Of a stretch of DNA of 64,000 nt, positions 54,418 to 64,000 are shown in pieces. Each line of letters starts with the position of its first letter. Position 1 is the first letter of the stretch. A program made the position numbers and the translations under genes. This stretch comes from Alloyangia pacifica. Lineage in GTDB: Bacteria; Pseudomonadota; Alphaproteobacteria; Rhodobacterales; Rhodobacteraceae. The notes under the pieces were generated by a model, which worked only from the letters and a program-made list of their open reading frames with translations, was not told the origin of the DNA and did no database searches. The stretch is taken from contig NZ_CP022191.1 of assembly GCF_003111685.1 (NCBI RefSeq), forward strand, positions 124,001-188,000, written 5' to 3'.

Positions 54418-54972
54418 ATGGCAAGCCTGTCCCAGACAGGGCATTCCCCTCGCTATTCACGTGCGGCTCGGGTGCTGCACTGGCTGACGGTACTGCTCGT
54501 CTTCACCACCATCCCCGCGGGGCTGATCATGGTGCAGGAAGGGCTGCCCCGGGCGCAGCAAGACGCGCTCTTTCTCTTTCACAAGAACATCGGCCCGATC
54601 ATCCTGTTGCTTGTCGCTTTGCGGCTCGCGCTGCGGCTGATCTTTCCACCGCCCCCGCTTCCCGCCACAGTACCGGCGCTGCAGGCGCTGGCGGCGAAGG
54701 GGGTGCACTGGCTGCTCTACATCGTGCTGGTGGCGATGGTGATCTCCGGCATCGTCCGGGTGCAGGCCGGCGGGTTCCCGATGGAACTCTGGGACCCGCT
54801 GCTCGGCGGAATGGTTGGCAAGGACGAGGCGCTGGCAAAATCCGCCAGCGGCTTTCATGAGCTGGCCAAGAGCGTGCTGATCGTGCTGATCGCCCTGCAC
54901 ATGGGCGCCGCCGCGCTACACGGGCTGGTAAAGCGCGACGGGGTGTTCAGCCGCATGTGGCCGCCCGCCTGA
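54418..54972 (+). CDS. Cytochrome b561
   Basis: 184 residues, four membrane helices. Histidines that can bind two b hemes are in RVLHWLTVLL, LFHKNIGPIILL, KGVHWLLYIVL and LIALHMGAAALHG. The N-terminal SRAARVLHWLTVLLVFTTIP motif is typical of bacterial CybB-type di-heme quinol:electron-acceptor proteins. ATG 54418 has GGGAGG upstream. It appears monocistronic and divergent from the phosphatidyltransferase gene. Confidence 0.93.
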   Translation: MASLSQTGHSPRYSRAARVLHWLTVLLVFTTIPAGLIMVQEGLPRAQQDALFLFHKNIGPIILLLVALRLALRLIFPPPPLPATVPALQALAAKGVHWLLYIVLVAMVISGIVRVQAGGFPMELWDPLLGGMVGKDEALAKSASGFHELAKSVLIVLIALHMGAAALHGLVKRDGVFSRMWPPA

Positions 54973-55277
54973 TCTTTCAGCCTTCATCCCGCCATGCCTC
55001 TGCTTCGGCTGCAGCAAATAGGCTCGGACGCGGAAGGCACGGCTGTGAAACAGCTTGATGTGCGCGGCGCTGCCGACGCAGGGCGGACTGCCGTCCGGCG
55101 GCATCGGGCGGCGCAGGCCGCAACGAGACGCCGGGAAACCGCTCCTTCTCCGTGGCGACGAAAAGGCCGCAATCGAGAGGTCTGACGCTGCCCCTCTCTC
55201 TGGTTCAGAAGGTGCCGGTGCTCGGCGCCTGCGATGCAGACACCCGCGACAATCGTGCGCGCCCCGCCCTCGGCAGG
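54973..55277. other. Gene-free stretch between cytochrome b561 and the LysR gene
   Basis: About 300 bases between two convergent genes. No frame in it has a plausible start and composition, and I see no clear terminator hairpin or repeat. Confidence 0.4.
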
Positions 55278-56198
55278 TTATTCCGCGCTCTCACCCCCCG
55301 CGATCGACGTCTTCACGGCGGCCGCCATGTAATCGACGAAGAGTCTGATCTTCGGGTCCTGCAATTTCCGGTGCTGGAAGAGGCAACCGAGAGTCGAAGG
55401 CATCGGCGGCGTGTCGGGCAGCACCTCGATCAGCGCGCCGCTGCGCAGATGCTGCGCGACCTCGAGCCGCGGCCGGTTGACGATGCCATGGCCGTCCAGC
55501 GCCCAGCGGGTCAGCACGTCGCCGTCGTCAGCATCGAAGGGGCCCTCCACCTCGAGCCGCCGCAACCCCGTGGCGGTCCTTAGCTGCCAGAAATACTCCG
55601 GCGAACGGGGATACCGCAGAAGCAGGCAATTGTGCCGCCCCCCGAGCAGGTCCTCGGGCGCGGCGGGGATGCCGCGTTTTTCGAGATAGGCAGGCGCGGC
55701 GCAGAGCACGCGCGGGCAATCATGAATGTGCCGCAACTTGAGGTTTGAATCCTTCGGCACCCCGAGGAAGAAGGCCACGTCAAGCCGCTCGCCCATCATG
55801 TCTACCAGCCGGTCCGACAGGCGCATCTGCACCTGCACTTCGGGATATCTTTCTGTGAACTCGGGCACCAGCGGCGCGATGATGCGCCGCCCGATCCCCA
55901 GCGGCGCCGTCACCCGCAGCGCGCCGCGCGGCGTCTCGGAGAAATTTGCCACCACCGCTTCGGCCTCGTCCACTGAGGCCAGCACCGTGCGCGCCTGATC
56001 GTAGAACACGCGACCAACCTCGGTCGGGGTGATCGACCGGGTGGTGCGGTTGAAGAGCCGGACGCCGAGCCGACTTTCCAGTTCCTTGATCCGCTTGCTC
56101 GCCACCGCCGGTGTCAGCCGCAGATCGCGTCCGCCCGATGTGATGCTGCCCAGTTCGACCACTCGGACAAACACCCGCAGGCTCTCGATGTATTGCAT
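55278..56198 (-). CDS. LysR-family transcriptional regulator
   Basis: 306 residues; ATG 56198 has AGAGGAG upstream. The N-terminal HTH is FVRVVELGSITSGGRDLRLT followed by PAVASKRIKELESRLGVRLF and NRTTRSITPTEVG. The C-terminal co-inducer domain is of the DmlR/CrgA-like group (GALRVTAPLGIGRRIIAPLV). It is divergent from xdhA across 157 bases containing a perfect inverted repeat, so it most likely controls the xanthine dehydrogenase operon and itself. The inducer may be a purine or urate (inference). Confidence 0.92.
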   Translation of the reverse strand: MQYIESLRVFVRVVELGSITSGGRDLRLTPAVASKRIKELESRLGVRLFNRTTRSITPTEVGRVFYDQARTVLASVDEAEAVVANFSETPRGALRVTAPLGIGRRIIAPLVPEFTERYPEVQVQMRLSDRLVDMMGERLDVAFFLGVPKDSNLKLRHIHDCPRVLCAAPAYLEKRGIPAAPEDLLGGRHNCLLLRYPRSPEYFWQLRTATGLRRLEVEGPFDADDGDVLTRWALDGHGIVNRPRLEVAQHLRSGALIEVLPDTPPMPSTLGCLFQHRKLQDPKIRLFVDYMAAAVKTSIAGGESAE

Positions 56199-56235
56199 GG
56201 TTCGGCTCCTCTGCCCCGGCATACTACGCGCCGCG

Positions 56236-56258
56236 ACAGATCATTATCAACGATCTGT
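56236..56258. promoter_or_regulatory. LysR-type operator candidate upstream of xdhA
   Basis: Perfect inverted repeat ACAGATC (56236-56242) and GATCTGT (56252-56258) with a 9-base spacer, in the middle of the lysR-xdhA divergent region. Size and symmetry fit an LTTR box; it lies 37 bases from the lysR start and 97 from the xdhA start. Confidence 0.6.
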
Positions 56259-56355
56259 ATAAAGTCCTTGGCGAAACCACGCGTATTCAGAGAGAGTGCC
56301 TTGCGCTAGCGTCGCCTCCGATCACCCAGCCACATGCTCAGCCACGGAGGGATGC

Positions 56356-57807
56356 ATGACGCACCGAAGCGAGATCCGCTTTCTGCTCAACGGGAGGGCT
56401 GTGAGCCTGCAACAGGTTCCCGCCAGCCAGACCCTGCTCGACTTTCTGCGGATCGAGCGCCGCCTCACGGGCACCAAGGAAGGCTGCGCCGAGGGCGACT
56501 GCGGCGCCTGCACCGTGCTGGTCGGCCGCCTGCACGAGGGCGCGCTTCGCTACGAAGCGGTCAACGCCTGCATCCGCTTCACCGCCTCGCTCGACGGCTG
56601 CCATGTGGTGACGGTCGAACACCTCTCGGGCCGCGACGGTGCGCTGCACCCGGTGCAGCGGGCGATGGTCGAGCATCACGGCGCGCAATGCGGCTTCTGC
56701 ACTCCGGGCATCATCATGTCGCTCTACGCGCTCTGGATGCAGACCCCGCAGCCGACCGAAACGCAGGTGGAAACCGCGCTTCAGGGCAACCTCTGCCGAT
56801 GCACAGGCTACGCACCGATCATCCGCGCCGCCGTGGCGGCAAGCCAGTACGGCACGCCGGAGGCCGATCACCTCACGCTCGAGCGGGACCGCGTTACCGC
56901 CGAGCTGACAGCGCTGAAGGACGGGCGCCGCGTCGAGACCGGCCCCGACGACAACCGCGCCATCCTCCCCGCCGATCTTGATGATTTCGCCGCCGCCTAT
57001 GCCGCGCACCCGCAGGCGACGGTGATCGCCGGATCCACCGATGTCGGTCTCTGGGTCACCAAGTTCCTGCGCCCGATATCGCCGGCGATCTTCATCGCCC
57101 ATCTGCCCGAGCTGAAATCTGTCGAGGTCAGCCCGGAGGCGATCACCCTTGGATCTGGTGTCAGCTATTCCGAACTGCAGCCACTGATCGCCGAGCACCT
57201 GCCGCATCTTTCCGCGTACTGGGACCGCATCGCCGGCTGGCAGGTGCGCAACATGGGCACGATCGGCGGCAATATCGCCAATGGCTCGCCCATTGGCGAC
57301 ACACCCCCGGTGCTGATCGCGCTTGGCGCCGAGGTCACGCTGCGCCGCGGCGCCGCGCGCCGGAACCTGCCGCTGGAGGCGTTCTTCATCGACTACGGCA
57401 AGCAGGACCGCCGCCCTGGCGAGTTTGTCGAGAGCATCCGCATTCCCTTGCCGTCCCCCGCCACCCGCTGCGCCGCCTACAAGATCTCGAAACGCCGCGA
57501 CGAGGACATCTCCGCCGTCGCCGCGGGACTCAGCGTGACGGTGAAAGGCGGGATGATCACCGACGCCCGCATCGCGCTTGGCGGCATGGCCGCGACGCCG
57601 AAACGCGCCGCAACCGCCGAGGCCGCGTTGCAGGGCCAGCCGTGGAGCGAGGCGACCTTTGCCGCTGCCGCGCGCGCCATGTCCGAGGATTTCGCCCCGC
57701 TCAGCGATTGGCGGGCCAGCGCAGACTACCGGATGCGTGTCGCGCAGAACCTGCTGCGGCGGTTTTTTCTCGAACAGGACGGTTTGCCCGTCCGCCTGAG
57801 CGCCTGA
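56356..57807 (+). CDS. xdhA: Xanthine dehydrogenase small subunit (2Fe-2S/FAD)
   Basis: 483 residues; ATG 56356 behind GGAGGG. First 2Fe-2S cluster cysteines in EGCAEGDCGACTVLVG and a further Cys in VNACIRF; second cluster in AQCGFCTPGIIMS and NLCRCTGYAPIIR. The FAD domain follows a linker at about residue 195 (TVIAGSTDVGLWVTKFL; NMGTIGGNIANGSPIGDTPP). It passes electrons from the Mo subunit to NAD+. Operon xdhA-xdhB-xdhC with gaps of 12 and -4 bases. Confidence 0.96.
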   Translation: MTHRSEIRFLLNGRAVSLQQVPASQTLLDFLRIERRLTGTKEGCAEGDCGACTVLVGRLHEGALRYEAVNACIRFTASLDGCHVVTVEHLSGRDGALHPVQRAMVEHHGAQCGFCTPGIIMSLYALWMQTPQPTETQVETALQGNLCRCTGYAPIIRAAVAASQYGTPEADHLTLERDRVTAELTALKDGRRVETGPDDNRAILPADLDDFAAAYAAHPQATVIAGSTDVGLWVTKFLRPISPAIFIAHLPELKSVEVSPEAITLGSGVSYSELQPLIAEHLPHLSAYWDRIAGWQVRNMGTIGGNIANGSPIGDTPPVLIALGAEVTLRRGAARRNLPLEAFFIDYGKQDRRPGEFVESIRIPLPSPATRCAAYKISKRRDEDISAVAAGLSVTVKGGMITDARIALGGMAATPKRAATAEAALQGQPWSEATFAAAARAMSEDFAPLSDWRASADYRMRVAQNLLRRFFLEQDGLPVRLSA

Positions 57808-57819
57808 GGGAGGAAAATC

Positions 57820-60144
57820 ATGAAACATCAGCCCAACATCCGCGGCGCGGTCCACGAGGACCGCCAGCACGACAGCGCGATCAAGCACGTCCAGGGCCTT
57901 GCCGAGTACACCGACGACATCGCCGAGCCGGTGGGCACGCTACATGCCTATCTCGGCGTGTCCACCGTCGCCCATGCCACGCTGAAGGGTCTCGACCTCT
58001 CGGAGGTGCGCGCCGCCCCCGGCGTCGTCGACGTGCTCACTGCCGCCGACATCCCCGGCCACAACGACATCAGCCCCACCGGGCGCGGCGACGAGCCAGT
58101 GTTCCCTACGGAACAGATCGAGTTTCACGGTCAGCCGCTGTTTGCAGTGATCGCCGAAACCCGCGATGCCGCCCGCCGCGCCGCCGCCTTGGCAAAGGTC
58201 ACCGCAGACCCGCTGCCCCACGCTCTGGACCCGATCGCGGCGCAGGCGGCGGGCTATCCGCTCGTCACCGAGCCACTGAAGCTCGAGCGCGGCGAGGTCG
58301 AGAGCGCGATGGCTGCCGCGCCGCACCGCCTTCAGGGGCGGATCTCGGTCGGCGGGCAGGACCACATGTACCTCGAGGGCCAGATCGCCTTTGCCCTGCC
58401 GGGCGAGGACGAGGACGTGATGGTGCATTGCTCGACCCAGCATCCCAGCGAGGCGCAGCACATGGTGGCGCATGTGCTCGGCGTCCCAAGCAACGCCGTG
58501 GTGGTCAACGTACGGCGCATGGGCGGCGGCTTCGGCGGCAAGGAAAGCCAGATGAACCTCTTCGCCGTGGTCGCGGCCCTGGCCGCCAAGCGCCTGAACC
58601 GACCGGTGAAAATTCGCCCCGACCGCGATCAGGACATGACCGCCACCGGCAAGCGGCACGACTTCGTCATCGACTACGACGTGGCTTTCGACGGCGCGGG
58701 CCGCATTCGCGCGGTCGACGGCAGCTTCGCGGCCCGCTGCGGCTGGTCCTCGGACCTTTCCGGCCCGGTCACCGACCGCGCGCTCTTCCATGCCGACAAT
58801 GCCTATTTCTATCCGCATGTCCGGCTGCAGAGCCGCCCGATGAAGACCAACACCGTCTCGAACACCGCCTTCCGCGGCTTCGGCGGGCCGCAGGGCGTCG
58901 TCGCTGCCGAGCGGATGATCGAGGAGATCGCCTATGCGCTCGGCAAGGACCCGCTGGAGGTGCGCAAGGCAAACTTCTACGGCGATGCTCACGACGGGCG
59001 GAACCTGACCCCCTACCATCAGGAGGTCACCGACAACATCATCGGCCGGGTCGTCTTGGAGTTGGAGGAAAGCTGCGCCTACCAGCAGCGCCGCCACGAT
59101 ATTCTTGGCTTCAACGCGCAGGGGGGCGTGCTGCGCAAGGGCATCGCGCTGACGCCGGTGAAGTTCGGCATCTCCTTCACCGCCACCCATTACAATCAGG
59201 CTGGCGCGCTGATCCACGTCTACTCGGACGGCTCGATCCATCTCAACCACGGCGGCACCGAGATGGGCCAGGGGCTCAACACCAAGGTGGCGCAGGTGGT
59301 GGCCGATGCCTTCCAGGTGGATTTTGAGCGCATCAAGATCACCCGCACCACCACCGAGAAGGTGCCCAACACGTCTGCCACCGCGGCCTCGTCGGGCTCG
59401 GACCTTAATGGCATGGCGGCGCTCGATGCCGCCGAGCAGATCAAGGCGCGGCTGGTGGAGTTCGCCGCGGGGCACTGGGGCGTGACGCCGGCAGAGGTGC
59501 GCTTCGTGCCGGGCCATGTGCAGGTGGGCGCGCAGCTTCTGCCGTGGGAGCAAGTGATCAAGGCCGCCTACATGGCGCGCGTGCACCTCTCTGCGGCTGG
59601 CTTTTACAAGACGCCCGACATCCACTGGGATCGCGCGGCAGGCAAGGGGCGCCCGTTCTATTACTACGCCTATGGCGCGTCCTGCTCGGAAGTGACCATC
59701 GACACGCTGACCGGTGAATACCGCGTCGAGCGCACCGACATCCTGCACGACGTGGGCCGTTCGCTGAACCCGGTACTCGACCGCGGCCAGATCGAGGGCG
59801 CCTTCGTCCAGGGCATGGGCTGGCTGACCACTGAAGAGCTCTGGTGGGACGACAAGGGCGCGCTGCGCACCCATGCGCCCTCGACCTACAAGATCCCGCT
59901 CGCCTCGGACCGTCCGCGCGTCTTCAACGTGAACCTCGCCGAGTGGTCGCAGAACCGCGAGCGCACCATCAAGCGCAGCAAGGCCGTGGGCGAGCCGCCC
60001 TTCATGCTGGGCATCTCGGTCTTCGAAGCGCTGTCGATGGCCGTGGCGAGCGTCGCCGACTACCGCGAATGCCCGCGCCTCGATGCCCCCGCGACCCCCG
60101 AGCGCGTGCTGCTGGCGGTCGAGCGGTTGGCGGGACGGTCATGA
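57820..60144 (+). CDS. xdhB: Xanthine dehydrogenase large subunit (molybdopterin)
   Basis: 774 residues. Moco-binding landmarks are MGGGFGGKESQMNLFAVVAA, NTAFRGFGGPQGVVAAERMI, and GGTEMGQGLNTKVAQV. The catalytic glutamate lies in KAVGEPPFMLGISVF near the C-terminus, matching bacterial XDH rather than aldehyde oxidase. It oxidises hypoxanthine to xanthine to urate. AGGGAGGAAA precedes ATG 57820; the stop overlaps xdhC (ATGA). Confidence 0.97.
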   Translation: MKHQPNIRGAVHEDRQHDSAIKHVQGLAEYTDDIAEPVGTLHAYLGVSTVAHATLKGLDLSEVRAAPGVVDVLTAADIPGHNDISPTGRGDEPVFPTEQIEFHGQPLFAVIAETRDAARRAAALAKVTADPLPHALDPIAAQAAGYPLVTEPLKLERGEVESAMAAAPHRLQGRISVGGQDHMYLEGQIAFALPGEDEDVMVHCSTQHPSEAQHMVAHVLGVPSNAVVVNVRRMGGGFGGKESQMNLFAVVAALAAKRLNRPVKIRPDRDQDMTATGKRHDFVIDYDVAFDGAGRIRAVDGSFAARCGWSSDLSGPVTDRALFHADNAYFYPHVRLQSRPMKTNTVSNTAFRGFGGPQGVVAAERMIEEIAYALGKDPLEVRKANFYGDAHDGRNLTPYHQEVTDNIIGRVVLELEESCAYQQRRHDILGFNAQGGVLRKGIALTPVKFGISFTATHYNQAGALIHVYSDGSIHLNHGGTEMGQGLNTKVAQVVADAFQVDFERIKITRTTTEKVPNTSATAASSGSDLNGMAALDAAEQIKARLVEFAAGHWGVTPAEVRFVPGHVQVGAQLLPWEQVIKAAYMARVHLSAAGFYKTPDIHWDRAAGKGRPFYYYAYGASCSEVTIDTLTGEYRVERTDILHDVGRSLNPVLDRGQIEGAFVQGMGWLTTEELWWDDKGALRTHAPSTYKIPLASDRPRVFNVNLAEWSQNRERTIKRSKAVGEPPFMLGISVFEALSMAVASVADYRECPRLDAPATPERVLLAVERLAGRS

Positions 60145-60968
60145 GCACGCTGGAAAACTTCCTCGCCGCGCCCGGCCCCATGGCCCGCCTGCGGCTGAGC
60201 CGGGTGCGCGGCTCCTCGCCGCGCGAGGCCGGCTGCGAGATGTATGTCTCCGAGGCGGCGCGTCACGGAACCATCGGCGGCGGCCAGCTCGAACACCGCG
60301 CCATCGCCGCCGCGCGGAGGATGCTGGCGCGGGGCGATCTCGCGGAGACGCTCGACCTACCACTTGGACCCGAAATCGGGCAGTGCTGCGGCGGCAGGGT
60401 AGAGGTCTCGCTCACCCGGATGGGCGCGCAGGATCGGCGCCTTGCGCTGGCACGTGCGGCGGAGGAGGCCGCGGCGCTGCCGATGGTGCAGATCCACGGC
60501 GCGGGCCATGTCGGCCGCGCGCTGGCCGAACTCATGCAGCACCTGCCCGTCCGCTGCCTGCTGGTGGACGAGCGCGCCGAGGAGCTGGCGCTCTGCGCCG
60601 CGAAGGTCGACACGGTGCTCAGCGCCCTGCCCGAGCTGGAGATCGCCATGGCCCCGGCGGGCAGCGCCTTCATCGTGCTGACACATGACCACGCGCTCGA
60701 CTTTCTCTGCGCCTCCGCGGCGCTAAAGCGGCAGGATGCGCGCTATGTCGGGCTGATCGGCTCAGCCACGAAACGCGAGAAGTTCCGCCGCTTCGCGCGG
60801 GACGCGTGCGACGGCCTGTCCGATGAGGCCCTCACCTGCCCGATCGGCGCACAGGGCAGCCGCGACAAGCGCCCCGAGGTGATCGCCGCCTTTGTCGTGG
60901 CCGAGGTGCTCACCGCCCTCACCCTCCAGCAAGGCGCGGCGCGGCCCATGGCTTTCGCCGCAGAATAA
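60141..60968 (+). CDS. xdhC: Xanthine dehydrogenase accessory protein XdhC
   Basis: 275 residues from ATG 60141, overlapping the xdhB stop. N-terminal XdhC/CoxI domain (RVRGSSPREAGCEMYVSEAA; GTIGGGQLEHRAIAAARRML; GQCCGGRVEVSLT, holding the cysteine pair that may contact sulfurated Moco). A Rossmann-like C-terminal domain follows (VQIHGAGHVGRALAELMQHL; RYVGLIGSATKREKFRRFAR). It sulfurates or inserts the molybdenum cofactor into XdhB. Confidence 0.95.
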   Translation: MSTLENFLAAPGPMARLRLSRVRGSSPREAGCEMYVSEAARHGTIGGGQLEHRAIAAARRMLARGDLAETLDLPLGPEIGQCCGGRVEVSLTRMGAQDRRLALARAAEEAAALPMVQIHGAGHVGRALAELMQHLPVRCLLVDERAEELALCAAKVDTVLSALPELEIAMAPAGSAFIVLTHDHALDFLCASAALKRQDARYVGLIGSATKREKFRRFARDACDGLSDEALTCPIGAQGSRDKRPEVIAAFVVAEVLTALTLQQGAARPMAFAAE

Positions 60969-61035
60969 CCCCCGCGTCCGCCCGAAGAGGAGCGGGCGGC
61001 GCGGGACAACCGCAAGCAACCCGAGGAGATCCCAC

Positions 61036-62619
61036 ATGCGGGAAGGGAGTTATCACTACAGGCTGTTCTCACGCAGCGATTTCAGTGCTTTCTGGGCGCT
61101 GTTCACCGACAATCTGATCAACCTGATGGTGCTGGCCGGCGTCTGCCAGTTCGTCTTCGGGATGCCCGCCGAAATCGTCTATGGCCGCATCCTGCCCGGC
61201 GCGGCGGTGGCGATCCTGTCGGGCGTAGCGGCCTATGTGGTGCTGGCCAAGCGCGCCGCAGCACGGCATGGGCGCGATGTCACGGCCCTGCCCTACGGCA
61301 TCTCGACGCCGGTGATGTTCGTCTATCTCTTCGGGGTCATCGGTCCGATCTACTGGGCCACCAACGATCCGATGCTGGCCTGGCAGGTCGGCATCGGCGC
61401 GGGCTTCATGGGCGGCATCGTCGCTGCCCTCGGTGCCATCGTCGGGCCCTGGCTGAAGCGGGTCACGCCGCGCGCCGGCATGCTCGGCACGCTCTGCGGC
61501 ATCGCGCTGGTGTTCATCGGCACCGTGCCTTTGGCCACCATCTTCGAGCAGCCCTACATCGGCTTTGCCTCGATGATCATCATCCTCTGGGGGCTTGTCG
61601 GGCGGTTCCGCCTGCCATTCAACATTCCTGCGGGCCTGCTGGCGCTCATTGTCGGCACCGCCGTGGCGTTCAGCATCGGCGAGGCGCGGATCAGCTTCGA
61701 GGGCACCGGCTTCTATCCGCCGCTGCCCTATGTCGGAGACCTGATTGCGGGGATCAACCATCTCTTTGCCAACCCCGAGCTCTTCCTCGTGCTGGTGCCG
61801 GTGCAGATCTACAACTTCATCGAGACGATGAACAACGTCGAGAGCGCGGAAAGCGCCGGCGATCACTACCCGGTGGGCGTGTGCCAGATCACCGACGGGC
61901 TCGGCACGATGATCGGCGCGGTCTTCGGCTCGCCCTTCCCCACCACCGCCTATATCGGCCACCCGGCCTACAAGCGCATGGGTGCGCACGCGGGCTACAT
62001 CATCGGTGTGGGTCTGGTCATTCCGCTGGCCGCCTTCCTCGGGTTGCTGGCCTTCCTCAACAACCTGATCCCCGAGGCCGCCGCCGCGCCGGTACTGGTC
62101 TTCGTGGCGCTGAGCCTGATCACCAACACCGCCCATTGCGTCAAACCTGCGCATATGGCCGCCGTCACCATCGCGATGATGCCGCATGTGTCGTCCTTCC
62201 TGATGATCAAATGGGGGGCGCTGATGGGCGCGCTGCAGGCCACCGGCGTGGAGGGCCTGCCGCAGCTGGGTGACGAGGCGCTGACCGCCGCGCTGCTGCA
62301 GCAGGGCGCGCATTTCGCGGGGCACCTGTCGCTGAGCCAGGGTGCGATCCTCACCGGGCTCATCTGGGGCGCGATCGTCGCGAGCGTGATCGACGGGCGG
62401 TTCCGCAATGCCGGGGGCTTTGCGCTCGCCGCCGCGCTCATGTCACTGGTGGGGATCATCCATGGCGCCAGCCTGCACTGGCCCGCGCTCGGCCCGGTGT
62501 CCGCCGGCTACCTGATGGCCGCCGCCTTCCTCTACATCTACCCGCTCTTCCACCGCGAAGGCGCGACGCAGAACCAGAACGTGGTGGTCGAGGAGCCGCC
62601 TGCCGCGCCCGCGGAGTGA
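61036..62619 (+). CDS. Purine permease, NCS2/AzgA-like family
   Basis: 527 residues, twelve or more membrane helices. Typical segments are FWALFTDNLINLMVLAGVCQ, ALPYGISTPVMFVYLFGVIG, the NFIETMNNVESAESAGDHYP core with its conserved glutamates, and the GSPFPTTAYIGHPAYKRMGA loop. It lies between xdhC and guanine deaminase, so guanine/hypoxanthine/xanthine uptake is likely. It is longer than E. coli AzgA-type carriers at the C-terminus. RBS GAGGAG upstream of ATG 61036. The 67-base leader is too short for a purine riboswitch. Confidence 0.88.
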   Translation: MREGSYHYRLFSRSDFSAFWALFTDNLINLMVLAGVCQFVFGMPAEIVYGRILPGAAVAILSGVAAYVVLAKRAAARHGRDVTALPYGISTPVMFVYLFGVIGPIYWATNDPMLAWQVGIGAGFMGGIVAALGAIVGPWLKRVTPRAGMLGTLCGIALVFIGTVPLATIFEQPYIGFASMIIILWGLVGRFRLPFNIPAGLLALIVGTAVAFSIGEARISFEGTGFYPPLPYVGDLIAGINHLFANPELFLVLVPVQIYNFIETMNNVESAESAGDHYPVGVCQITDGLGTMIGAVFGSPFPTTAYIGHPAYKRMGAHAGYIIGVGLVIPLAAFLGLLAFLNNLIPEAAAAPVLVFVALSLITNTAHCVKPAHMAAVTIAMMPHVSSFLMIKWGALMGALQATGVEGLPQLGDEALTAALLQQGAHFAGHLSLSQGAILTGLIWGAIVASVIDGRFRNAGGFALAAALMSLVGIIHGASLHWPALGPVSAGYLMAAAFLYIYPLFHREGATQNQNVVVEEPPAAPAE

Positions 62620-62648
62620 TCCGGGCAGAGCCATCCTCACCCCACCGG

Positions 62649-62671
62649 CGCGGGCCACGTCCCGGCCCGCG
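62649..62671 (+). terminator. GC hairpin between the permease and guanine deaminase
   Basis: Perfect 8-bp stem CGCGGGCC (62649-62656) and GGCCCGCG (62664-62671) with a 7-base loop, 30 bases after the permease stop, no T-run. It could attenuate transcription or protect the upstream mRNA. Confidence 0.4.
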
Positions 62672-62688
62672 TCCCTATGCCCTCCCCC

Positions 62689-62724
62689 GCCAGATCCCCG
62701 GCCAGATCCCCGGCCAACTCCCCG
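62689..62724 (+). repeat. Three 12-bp tandem repeats ahead of guaD
   Basis: The unit GCCAGATCCCCG occurs at 62689-62700 and 62701-62712, and once more with two changes at 62713-62724, immediately upstream of the guaD ribosome site. A slippage-prone micro-repeat; regulatory role unknown. Confidence 0.75.
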
Positions 62725-62736
62725 AAAGGTGATCCG

Positions 62737-64000
<1,264 letters not shown>

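Noticed and set aside
60969..61035. Purine riboswitch before the permease gene
   Set aside because: The 67-base leader lacks the three-helix purine aptamer pattern and is too short for aptamer plus expression platform.

Overview
The window is GC-rich, densely packed bacterial DNA. Gene content (an N-ATPase operon, two ECF sigma/anti-sigma pairs of RskA type, Rhodobacter-like xdhABC, a MalT-like regulator, a GH8 cellulase beside a TPR protein) and codon use point to an alphaproteobacterium of the Rhodobacterales (marine Roseobacter/Salipiger-like). I do not claim a genus.

Layout. 1-2133: the end of what looks like a cellulose operon (5'-truncated GH8 endoglucanase, periplasmic TPR protein). 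2347-4988: a two-gene minus-strand operon (TbpB-like surface lipoprotein plus outer-membrane barrel) flanked on both sides by two plus-strand paralogues of an unrecognised 41/43-residue membrane microprotein. 5370-12197: an IS110 transposase remnant, then a complete nine-gene N-ATPase operon, atpDCQRBEFAG, with a b-delta-like fusion and two glutamates in the c subunit. 12451-16985: two ECF sigma/anti-sigma pairs enclosing a DUF4394 protein and a fasciclin protein, all on the minus strand.

17856-31724: one long minus-strand catabolic operon. It encodes a peptide-type ABC transporter, two hydantoinase/oxoprolinase genes, two DUF917 genes, an isoaspartyl peptidase/asparaginase, a membrane-dipeptidase-family enzyme and a zinc alcohol dehydrogenase. 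A divergent MalT/LuxR-type regulator (31834-34209) has two near-identical 12-bp direct repeats, 21 bp apart, just before its start. The likely job is uptake and opening of cyclic or beta-linked amino-acid derivatives.

34378-46454: an exopolysaccharide block: Wzy-like ligase/polymerase, a Wzz/Wzc-like protein without kinase, an orphan NarL-type response regulator, a WecB-WcaJ fusion, Wza, a Wzx-like flippase, two GT2 and one GT4. It is bounded on both sides by degenerate IS3-family remnants. 46517-54315: a seven-gene, mostly overlapping minus-strand operon combining a CDP-alcohol phosphatidyltransferase, a membrane sulfatase/phosphotransferase, a flippase-like protein, a ThiY-like ABC importer with two fused permeases, and a GT4. 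This is the best candidate here for an undescribed pathway.

54418-64000: cytochrome b561, then a purine-degradation cluster: divergent LysR regulator, xdhA-xdhB-xdhC, a purine permease, and guanine deaminase running off the right edge. No rRNA, tRNA or CRISPR was seen.
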